In this document: one piece after another, positions 1 through 6,330 of the stretch
Numbering within the stretch: position 1 is the first letter of the stretch
Layout of the letters: each line of letters starts with the position of its first letter
NCBI GenBank assembly: GCA_002591625.1
Contig: PCDB01000007.1
Coordinates: 59,062-79,378 of the forward strand
DNA length: 20,317 bases
Reading direction: 5' to 3'
From: Porticoccaceae bacterium
GTDB lineage: Bacteria; Pseudomonadota; Gammaproteobacteria; Pseudomonadales; Porticoccaceae
Program-made: the position numbers and the translations under genes
The notes under the pieces: model-generated
The model's input: the letters and a program-made list of their open reading frames with translations, nothing else
The model's database searches: none
Told to the model about the DNA's origin: nothing

Positions 1-332
1 CATTGATTGGAGCGATTTATTTAGATGGAGGCTTTATCAATGCTCGGAATTTCGTATTGCATTGGTTTTCGGAAAATATGGAGCGTGCGATGAGTACACG
101 GTCGATTAAAGATGCCAAAACCACTCTTCAGGAGTGGTTGCAGGGTCAGGGCAACCCCGTACCTCATTATCAGTTGGTCAAAACAAGGGGAGAAGCTCAC
201 AGTCGGGCATTCACGGTGAGTTGTAAGATTGAGCCCCTAGGTAGCGAATTCCATGCCACCGCAGACAGTCGAAGAAAAGCCGAACAGCTGGTGGCTAAGC
301 AAATACTTGAGGCGATAAAGGCACGCCAATGA
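1..332 (+). CDS. rnc: Ribonuclease III, C-terminal part (5' end cut by window)
   Basis: Cleaves double-stranded RNA in rRNA precursors and some mRNAs in the cytoplasm. The frame is open from the first base, so the gene starts upstream of the window and about half of a typical 220-residue protein is missing. Visible are the end of the RNase III domain (IGAIYLDGG, matching the family segment that begins with the conserved acidic EALIGA region) and then a full double-stranded-RNA-binding domain: KTTLQEWLQGQG, Y-x-L-V, RGEAHSRAFTV, and the C-terminal SRRKAEQLVAKQ helix. The stop TGA overlaps the era start as ATGA, a sign of translational coupling. The order rnc-era-recO is the classic gammaproteobacterial operon. 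Identification is firm from the dsRBD and the context. Confidence 0.95.
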   Translation, partial: LIGAIYLDGGFINARNFVLHWFSENMERAMSTRSIKDAKTTLQEWLQGQGNPVPHYQLVKTRGEAHSRAFTVSCKIEPLGSEFHATADSRRKAEQLVAKQILEAIKARQ

Positions 333-1231
333 ATGAAATAGTGACGCGATGCGGTCAGGTGGCGATCATTGGACGACCGAATGTGGGAAAATCTACACTC
401 CTAAACCATATCATAGGCCAAAAACTAAGTATTACGTCACGCAAACCTCAAACAACACGTCATAGCTTACTAGCCGTTAAAACTGATCAAGAAGCTCAAA
501 TAATATTTGTTGATACCCCAGGAATTCACGCAAAGCAAGAAGTTGCATTGAACCGGATCATGCATCGCTCTGCACTGAGCGCAATTAATGACGTGGACCT
601 TGTGCTTTTTGTCTTAGACCGTGCCGAATGGACTCTTGCTGATCAGTACGTTGCAAAATATCTTGAAAATATTAGGACACCAATTATTATTGTGCTCAAT
701 AAATTAGATGTTATTCAACATAAAGACCATCTGCTAGCCCAAATTCAACTCTTGTCCGAAAAATTTCCTGCTGCGGATTTTATTCCGATATCAGCGCTAA
801 GGAAAACCAATATAGACTTGTTAGTTGAGCGAATTAAAGAAGTTTTACCAAAAAGACCTTTTGTCTTCGATTCAGAAGATATTACTAACCGCAGCGAACG
901 TTTTCTAGTGGCAGAAATTATTCGAGAGAAAATTACCCGACAACTGGGCGCGGAATTGCCCTACCAAGCTACGGTCGAAATAGAACAATATACTTCTATC
1001 GATGATATCACGCATATTCACGCAATAATTTTTGTCGAAAGAGAAGGTCAAAAAAAGATTATTATTGGCAATAAGGGGCAACGCCTAAAAGCTATCGGGA
1101 AGAATGCTCGGTACGATATCGAAGCTTTATTGGGCTGCAGAGTGATGCTCAATACTTGGGTAAAAGTGAAAAATGGTTGGTCTGATGATGAGCGAACCTT
1201 GAACAGTTTTGGCTACAATAACGAGTTTTGA
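329..1231 (+). CDS. era: GTPase Era
   Basis: Essential GTPase that binds the 3' end of 16S rRNA and guides 30S subunit maturation, peripheral to the inner membrane. The 300 residues show the full set of G motifs: G1 GRPNVGKS (residues 15-22), G2 around KPQTTRH (39-45), G3 DTPG (62-65), G4 NKLD (124-127) and G5 SAL (155-157). A type-II KH RNA-binding domain follows, with IIGNKGQRLKAIG near residues 245-257. Length is normal for the family. The start ATG overlaps the rnc stop by the ATGA arrangement, and recO begins 3 bases after the stop, so all three are translated from one message. Confidence 0.98.
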   Translation: MNEIVTRCGQVAIIGRPNVGKSTLLNHIIGQKLSITSRKPQTTRHSLLAVKTDQEAQIIFVDTPGIHAKQEVALNRIMHRSALSAINDVDLVLFVLDRAEWTLADQYVAKYLENIRTPIIIVLNKLDVIQHKDHLLAQIQLLSEKFPAADFIPISALRKTNIDLLVERIKEVLPKRPFVFDSEDITNRSERFLVAEIIREKITRQLGAELPYQATVEIEQYTSIDDITHIHAIIFVEREGQKKIIIGNKGQRLKAIGKNARYDIEALLGCRVMLNTWVKVKNGWSDDERTLNSFGYNNEF

Positions 1232-1234
1232 ATT

Positions 1235-1957
1235 ATGCGTTGGGAAGACGAAAGAGGTTTTTTGCTTCACACCATGCCTTATGGTGAAACCAGTCTAATC
1301 GTCGACTTGTATACCAGGTTATATGGACGAGTCAAATGCGTCGCAAAGGGGTATAGAAGGCCAAAAAAGAGAGGCGCAAACCGCCTTCTAATACCCTATG
1401 TTGAGTATTCGCTCTGCTGGTCGGGTCGCTCTGATCTAAAAACTTTGATAAGTGCCGATATTCTGGGGCCTCCGATATTTTTGCAAGAAGAGGCACTCTA
1501 TTTTGGACTTTATGTCAACGAGTTAATCTACCGGTTATTTTTAGAACAGGATCCATTAGAGGGCTTTTATGATCATTATAAGCAGTTTATCAATTCTCTA
1601 TTTAAAGGCCCTTTTCATGAATCGCATTTGAGAAAAACTGAGATGATGCTATTGAGTGAATTAGGCTACGGTTTAGTTTTAGATTCAGAGGCGGGCAGTG
1701 GGGAACCATTGGAACCCAATGGACGATATTTGTATGAACCTGAGTTTGGATTAAAGAAAGTGAGCCACAAAAATGCTAAAAATGTTTTAATGGGGCGACA
1801 TATTCTTGCCATGCCGGATGATGATTGGAGTAATCCCTCGGTAATCAAGACGGCAAGGCAGATTCTCAAGGCAGCTATTGATTTTTATTTAGGCGGAAAA
1901 CAGTTGCATAGTCGCAAGCTTTATCGTGATTTTAAGGTTTCTAAGACACTTTTTTAA
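1235..1957 (+). CDS. recO: DNA repair protein RecO
   Basis: RecFOR-pathway mediator that helps load RecA on SSB-coated single-stranded DNA and anneals strands. The 240-residue protein begins with the typical OB-fold opening (GFLLHTMPYGETSLIVDLYTR), then KCVAKGYRRPKK. A helical C-terminal half includes YVNELIYRL and LLSELGYGL, both recurrent RecO segments. No CxxC zinc cluster is seen, as in enterobacterial RecO. It starts 3 bases after era, where it sits in most gammaproteobacteria. In the usual order pdxJ would come next; here the following gene is acpS, 8 bases on. Confidence 0.95.
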   Translation: MRWEDERGFLLHTMPYGETSLIVDLYTRLYGRVKCVAKGYRRPKKRGANRLLIPYVEYSLCWSGRSDLKTLISADILGPPIFLQEEALYFGLYVNELIYRLFLEQDPLEGFYDHYKQFINSLFKGPFHESHLRKTEMMLLSELGYGLVLDSEAGSGEPLEPNGRYLYEPEFGLKKVSHKNAKNVLMGRHILAMPDDDWSNPSVIKTARQILKAAIDFYLGGKQLHSRKLYRDFKVSKTLF

Positions 1958-1971
1958 TAGGGTTTATGGTG

Positions 1972-2349
1972 ATGGTGTTTTCAATTGGTACTGATATTGT
2001 TGATATAGCTCGCATCGAGAGGCTAATTAAACGATATGGAGAACGTTTTGGGAGGAGAGTGCTGAGTTTGGAGGAACTGACAGCCTGGCATATTAGCAAG
2101 TGTAGTCCAGCTTTCTTGGCCAAACGATTTGCTGCTAAGGAGGCAGTCGCCAAGGCACTTGGCACCGGAATTGGCAGCGGCGTTGGCTTTCAAAATATTA
2201 TAATCAGACATGAAGCCAATGGGGCCCCCGCAGCATCATTAAACCGAGGCGCTGCCAAAGCTATGAGAAATTTTGGCGCAAGCAGGGTACTGCTGAGTAT
2301 CAGTGACGAGCGCAGTTATGCTATAGCTTTCGCCATGTTGTCCAATTAG
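1972..2349 (+). CDS. acpS: Holo-[acyl-carrier-protein] synthase AcpS
   Basis: Transfers 4'-phosphopantetheine from CoA to the serine of acyl carrier protein, activating fatty acid synthesis. The N-terminal GTDIVDIARIE carries the Mg-binding Asp, and FLAKRFAAKEAVAKALGTG carries the conserved Glu and the CoA-binding surface; the C-terminal SISDERSYAIAF is also typical. Two in-frame ATGs are close together, at 1966 and 1972. The AGGG at 1959-1962 is only 3 bases from the first and 9 from the second, so I choose 1972 (125 residues, MVFSIGTD), which also fits family N-termini better. A 1966 start would add two residues. It follows recO directly, without the usual pdxJ in between. Confidence 0.95.
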   Translation: MVFSIGTDIVDIARIERLIKRYGERFGRRVLSLEELTAWHISKCSPAFLAKRFAAKEAVAKALGTGIGSGVGFQNIIIRHEANGAPAASLNRGAAKAMRNFGASRVLLSISDERSYAIAFAMLSN

Positions 2350-2396
2350 CGAAGAACTTGATGATTGGATAAATGCGACTTCAAAAATAGGATGTT

Positions 2397-3266
2397 ATGT
2401 CACATAAAGCGAACATTTTCGTGGCGATTCAACGGCTTTTGCCAAAGCATTGGCTGTCAAGACAAATCGGGCGCATAGCGGAGTCTCAATGTGTGCCGTT
2501 GAAAAATCTGTTGATAAAACTAGCGATTCGCTGCTTCAACATTGATCTAGCAGACGCGGCCAGAGCTGAATTGGCCGATTATAAAAATTTCAATGACTTT
2601 TTCACTCGCGAGCTCAAATCTAGTTTACGCCCTGTTGACGATAATTTGAATTCCATAATTTCGCCAGTCGATGGTGCAATTACACAATCTGGGATTGCTC
2701 GGGGCGACATCCTTTTGCAGGCTAAAGGGATGACATATTCAATGACTCAGTTACTTGGTGGCCATGATCTTTCCAAAAAGTACTTAGATGGATCCTATAT
2801 TACAATCTATCTATCGCCGAGCGATTACCATCGAGTGCATGCCCCTTGTGACGGGAAACTGTTGCGTTCCAAATATATTCCCGGCGAGTTGTTTTCCGTC
2901 AATGATAGCACTAACAGAAATGTGCAAGGTTTGCTAAGTCGCAATGAACGTTTAGTTTGCGAGTTCGAATCTTCGAAGATGGGAAGGTTTTGCATAGTAT
3001 TTGTTGGGGCTATGCTGGTGGCCGGGATTGAGACGGTGTGGGGAGGCGAAGAGCCAGTCGGGTCAGGATTTGTTCGAGATCTCAATTACAAAAGACGAGA
3101 TTTAATCTATTCAAAGGGAGATGAAATTGGGCGGTTTAAATTTGGGTCTACGGTCATCCTTTGTTTTCAGAAGGGTGTTTGTAGTTGGGTAGAAGACTTG
3201 CAATTTAGTAATAAAATAATTTTTGGCCAGCGGATTGGAATTAGCAGAGTATCGCATGGAAGATAA
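2397..3266 (+). CDS. psd: Phosphatidylserine decarboxylase proenzyme
   Basis: Makes phosphatidylethanolamine from phosphatidylserine at the inner membrane. The 289-residue proenzyme should cleave itself at the FGST motif (residues 249-252, cleavage between Gly250 and Ser251) to give a small pyruvoyl-bearing alpha chain of about 39 residues. The site is FGST rather than the LGST of E. coli, a substitution that keeps the cleaved Gly-Ser pair. The autocleavage triad can be assigned by alignment as Asp92 (SPVDG), His148 (YHRVHAP) and Ser251. The start has an AGGA 4 bases upstream. It lies 47 bases after acpS, probably in the same transcript, and its stop is 7 bases from the convergent hemE stop. 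It is not next to rsgA as it is in E. coli. Confidence 0.96.
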   Translation: MSHKANIFVAIQRLLPKHWLSRQIGRIAESQCVPLKNLLIKLAIRCFNIDLADAARAELADYKNFNDFFTRELKSSLRPVDDNLNSIISPVDGAITQSGIARGDILLQAKGMTYSMTQLLGGHDLSKKYLDGSYITIYLSPSDYHRVHAPCDGKLLRSKYIPGELFSVNDSTNRNVQGLLSRNERLVCEFESSKMGRFCIVFVGAMLVAGIETVWGGEEPVGSGFVRDLNYKRRDLIYSKGDEIGRFKFGSTVILCFQKGVCSWVEDLQFSNKIIFGQRIGISRVSHGR

Positions 3267-3273
3267 ATCACTA

Positions 3274-4359
3274 TCAGTGTGTTCTTGAGCTATCGTGCAC
3301 TGCTTCAATTAGGGCGCGCACATTTTCTGGGTCGATGTCAGGTGAAATGCCATGACCAAGATTAAAGATGTGCCCATTGTTTCCCTCATTAGCTTGAAGA
3401 ATTTTTTTAACTTCACTTTGAATTACACTTGGACTGGCACGCAAAATGGCCGGATCCATGTTTCCTTGAAGTGCCGTGGTGGGTCCGATACGCGCTCTGG
3501 CTTGTTTGATGTCTATGTTCCAATCCAGTCCAATTCCATGACAACCCGTTGCTGCAATATCCTCTAACCAAAGGGCACCGCCTTTAGTGAATAGGATAAC
3601 CGGGACCTCGCGACCTTCAGAGCGAGGGATGAGGTTATCAACAATTTTCTGCATGTAGGCAAGAGAGAAATTGCGGTACGCCGAAGTACTTAAAACCCCG
3701 CCCCAAGTGTCAAATATCTGTACCACCTGGGCGCCACTTGCTATTTGAGCGTTTAGATAGTCAATGATGGAAAGACTTAATTTTTCTAAGAGTTGATGCA
3801 GAATTTCAGGGCGTTCGTACAACCATAGTTTGCTTCGAGCAAAGTCGCGACTACTTTGCCCTTCTATCATATATGTCGCGAGAGTCCATGGCGAACCAGC
3901 GAATCCAATTAATGGAACTGAGCCCTTGAGTTCGTTGCGGATAAGTTTTATTGCTTCCGTTACGTATGGCAGATCCGCATCTGTTTTTGTGATCGATAAT
4001 TTTTCAATATCCCGCTCAGTTCGCAGTGGTTTTCGAAACTTTGGGCCTTCTCCTTCGCTAAAGTATAGGCCCAAACCCATGGCATCGGGTATTGTAAGTA
4101 TATCTGAAAACAAGATTGCGGCATCTAAATCGTACCGTTCCATCGGTTGCATGGTTACTTCACAAGCCAGTTGCGGATTAGTGCAAAGAGCCATAAAACT
4201 TCCTGCTCGTGCCCTCATTTCCCGATATTCAGGCAAATGCCTACCTGCCTGTCTCATGATCCAGATTGGTGTTCGAGAAGTTGGTCTTCCGAGTAGAGCT
4301 CGTAGCAGACAATCATTCTGAAGTTGGAATTGTTCTTTTGTCTCACTTGGGTGTTGCAT
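3274..4359 (-). CDS. hemE: Uroporphyrinogen decarboxylase
   Basis: Converts uroporphyrinogen III to coproporphyrinogen III in haem synthesis. The 361 residues match the family throughout: [14 protein letters not shown] near residues 33-46 (substrate-binding arginines; His where E. coli has Tyr), AILFSDILT with the catalytic Asp86, [32 protein letters not shown], and the C-terminal [15 protein letters not shown] with the conserved His. An AAGGA lies 9 bases before the ATG. The N-terminus is about ten residues longer than in E. coli. It is 49 bases downstream of aroB on the same strand, so aroK-aroB-hemE is likely one operon. Confidence 0.98.
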   Translation of the reverse strand: MQHPSETKEQFQLQNDCLLRALLGRPTSRTPIWIMRQAGRHLPEYREMRARAGSFMALCTNPQLACEVTMQPMERYDLDAAILFSDILTIPDAMGLGLYFSEGEGPKFRKPLRTERDIEKLSITKTDADLPYVTEAIKLIRNELKGSVPLIGFAGSPWTLATYMIEGQSSRDFARSKLWLYERPEILHQLLEKLSLSIIDYLNAQIASGAQVVQIFDTWGGVLSTSAYRNFSLAYMQKIVDNLIPRSEGREVPVILFTKGGALWLEDIAATGCHGIGLDWNIDIKQARARIGPTTALQGNMDPAILRASPSVIQSEVKKILQANEGNNGHIFNLGHGISPDIDPENVRALIEAVHDSSRTH

Positions 4360-4408
4360 TTTTCACATTCCTTGCAATCATCGATGGTGTTTATTTAAAA
4401 ATAAGTTC

Positions 4409-5536
4409 CTATGCTGAACTTGGGTCGGGACCGCAGAACTCGGAAAGCACACTTTGAAGGTGCTCTTTCTCAAAGGTTTCAATGACTTTCGCTTTGCCTA
4501 TCTTTTCTAATAAGACTAAACGCAACTTCTCGTTACGAACCTTTTTGTCTCTTAGCATTAACTTATTGAAATCAGCGATAGTCATGTTACTGGGAGGTTT
4601 GACGGGTAGAGAGCAGTGTTGCAATAATTCTGACACTCGATGCACGTGGCTAATTTCAAGGTTACCTCTAAGATATGACATCTGCATGGCCATAAGTATG
4701 CCAACGGAAACTGCCTCTCCGTGAATCCAGTGCCGATAATTTTGGAATGTTTCAATGGCATGGCCAAAGGTATGTCCAAGATTTAAGATGGCTCGGACAC
4801 CTTGTTCAGTTTCATCTGATTGTACTACTTTTGCTTTAATTCGGCAGGATTGCTCAATGGCATAAGTAAGTTTTCCCACATCACGGCTCATCAATGAATC
4901 TATTTCTCTTTCAAGCCAATTAAAAAAATCGACGTCTGCGATCAGCCCATATTTTAAGATTTCTGCAATCCCGGCGGAGAATTCCCGATCCGGCAGGGAT
5001 TGAAGAGTGTTTGTATCTACAATCACTGTTCGAGGTTGGTGAAATGCACCTATCATATTCTTTCCGAGAGGGTGGTTAACGGCAGTCTTGCCGCCCACTG
5101 AGGAATCGACCTGAGCTAAAAGGGTTGTAGGTACTTGTATGAATGATACACCCCGCAGATATGTTGCAGCGGCGAAACCAGTCATGTCACCTATGACTCC
5201 TCCACCAACTGCTATGAGTGTTGTGCTTCGATCATGTTTCTCAGCCAAAAGCTTGCTGAAGATCCCGTCCAATGCCTCCAAATTCTTAAATTGTTCTCCA
5301 TCAGGAAGAATGATATCGTGGACTTTCTTACCTGTAATTTGCTCACGAACCATTTCCAAGTACAGTGGCGCAACAGTTTCATTTGTTACGATCAAAACTT
5401 GGTCGCCATCTATGTAATGCATTATATCTGCCCTGACAATGGTGCCTGATCCGATATGCACACAGTAACTGCGGGAGCCTAAGTCCACCTCTACCCGACG
5501 GTCCGATGGTAAGCTTCCATTTAAAATGAGAGACAT
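4409..5536 (-). CDS. aroB: 3-dehydroquinate synthase
   Basis: Second step of the shikimate pathway: DAHP to 3-dehydroquinate, using NAD and a divalent metal. The 375-residue protein shows the NAD-binding GGGVIGD (111-117), VPTTLLAQVDSSVGGKTAVN (135-154), KNMIGAFHQP, AGIAEILKYG with the metal ligand Glu192, LGHTFGHAIE with His255, and HGEAVSVG with His272. Length is slightly above the usual 360. GGAG lies 10 bases before the ATG. It follows aroK after 69 bases, the usual aroK-aroB pairing. Confidence 0.98.
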   Translation of the reverse strand: MSLILNGSLPSDRRVEVDLGSRSYCVHIGSGTIVRADIMHYIDGDQVLIVTNETVAPLYLEMVREQITGKKVHDIILPDGEQFKNLEALDGIFSKLLAEKHDRSTTLIAVGGGVIGDMTGFAAATYLRGVSFIQVPTTLLAQVDSSVGGKTAVNHPLGKNMIGAFHQPRTVIVDTNTLQSLPDREFSAGIAEILKYGLIADVDFFNWLEREIDSLMSRDVGKLTYAIEQSCRIKAKVVQSDETEQGVRAILNLGHTFGHAIETFQNYRHWIHGEAVSVGILMAMQMSYLRGNLEISHVHRVSELLQHCSLPVKPPSNMTIADFNKLMLRDKKVRNEKLRLVLLEKIGKAKVIETFEKEHLQSVLSEFCGPDPSSA

Positions 5537-5594
5537 ATAAGTTTTACTCCATATACTTAACTTTTAACTTGCCATTCATTGCCGATGGAGAGAT

Positions 5595-5613
5595 GCCATA
5601 AATTCTCAATGGC
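5595..5613 (-). other. Small hairpin over the aroK stop codon
   Basis: GCCAT (5595-5599) and ATGGC (5609-5613) form a 5-bp stem with a 9-base loop that contains the aroK stop. No T-run follows in the direction of transcription, so this is not a clear terminator. It may be chance or a minor RNA 3' structure between aroK and aroB. Confidence 0.2.
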
Positions 5614-6124
5614 TTTGAAGTTTATCAGCGAGTTTTCTTACAGTCTTCGATATATGTCCACGACCAGATCTAAATACCATATCTGCCACCTGTCTATATA
5701 GTGGATCACGCTGATCCAGTATCTCACTAATTACCTTAGCGCGATCTTTTACTTGCAGTAATGGCCGTTTTTTATCTCTCTTTGTGCGCTCAAGTAGCTG
5801 CTCTTTGGAAGCAAAAAGGTAAATAACTGTTCCGGAGGCCGACAATAGCGCTCTATTCTTCTCCCTAAGCACAAGACCACCGCCAGTCGCAATCACGGCA
5901 GAGTCCTTTTCTGTAATCACTTGGGAAAAAATTTTAGTCTCGCGATCTCTGAATCCTTCTTCTCCGTCCATATCAAAAATCCATTGAATATCTGCTCCAG
6001 TTCGGCGTTCTATTTCTGAATCCAGATCGAGGAAGGGTAGGTTTAGCGTTTTGGCCAGGGACTTTCCAACGGAGGATTTACCCGCGCCCATTGGTCCAAC
6101 CAAGAAAATATGAGTTTTGATCAT
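5606..6124 (-). CDS. aroK: Shikimate kinase I
   Basis: Phosphorylates shikimate with ATP. The 172-residue protein has a Walker A GPMGAGKS (residues 10-17), the DLDSEIERR shikimate/Mg site (Asp33, Asp35), FRDRE with the shikimate-binding Arg, the GGG at 81-83, and the lid Arg120 (KKRPLL). It is the first gene of the reverse aroK-aroB-hemE block and diverges from mrcA over 206 bases. In most relatives pilMNOPQ stands between mrcA and aroK; no trace of it remains here. Confidence 0.97.
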   Translation of the reverse strand: MIKTHIFLVGPMGAGKSSVGKSLAKTLNLPFLDLDSEIERRTGADIQWIFDMDGEEGFRDRETKIFSQVITEKDSAVIATGGGLVLREKNRALLSASGTVIYLFASKEQLLERTKRDKKRPLLQVKDRAKVISEILDQRDPLYRQVADMVFRSGRGHISKTVRKLADKLQSH

Positions 6125-6256
6125 AAAGATTCCGGAAATTTACGGTGAGGACTTAAACGATCATCGTATTATGATCATTTTTTTTGAAAAAATCAGAATT
6201 TTGGCTCGATTTACCCTCCATTACTTGGTTGAACCAATCTTTTGAAACAGTTAAAC

Positions 6257-6283
6257 ATGTTAATTCGGCGTCACCATTAACAT
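6257..6283. promoter_or_regulatory. Inverted repeat in the aroK-mrcA divergent region
   Basis: ATGTTAAT (6257-6264) and ATTAACAT (6276-6283) form a perfect 8-bp inverted repeat with an 11-base spacer, so the half-site centres are 19 bases apart, close to two helical turns. A further ATTAAC overlaps the right arm (6282-6287). The dyad sits about 40 bases upstream of the mrcA -10 box. The geometry suits a dimeric regulator, but no known operator is recognised. Confidence 0.3.
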
Positions 6284-6320
6284 TAACTGCGAAATGATGC
6301 ACTAAACTTTATCAAGGTTC

Positions 6321-6326
6321 TATAAT
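6321..6326 (+). promoter_or_regulatory. Candidate -10 box of mrcA
   Basis: TATAAT is a perfect sigma-70 -10 hexamer. At 17 bases spacing the -35 position (6298-6303, TGCACT) is poor. Transcription from it would begin at about 6332-6334, on or just after the upstream ATG at 6331, so the box either makes a near-leaderless message or implies that the ATG at 6358 is the true start. Confidence 0.45.
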
Positions 6327-6330
6327 AGGC

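Noticed and set aside
2885..3200. Psd FGST in place of LGST as a possible inactive enzyme
   Set aside because: The cleaved Gly-Ser pair, the Asp and the His are all present; Phe at this place is compatible with activity.
3830..4321. 163-residue forward ORF inside hemE, and similar long shadows in aroB, apeB and mazG
   Set aside because: They lie antisense to well supported genes, have no SD and match no family.
6159..6185. GATCAT-cgtatt-ATGATC followed by T8, terminator-like on the + strand
   Set aside because: No forward gene ends upstream of it, since aroK runs the other way. The stem is AT-rich and only 6 bp. It lies in the divergent promoter region and is more likely a chance dyad or bendable DNA.
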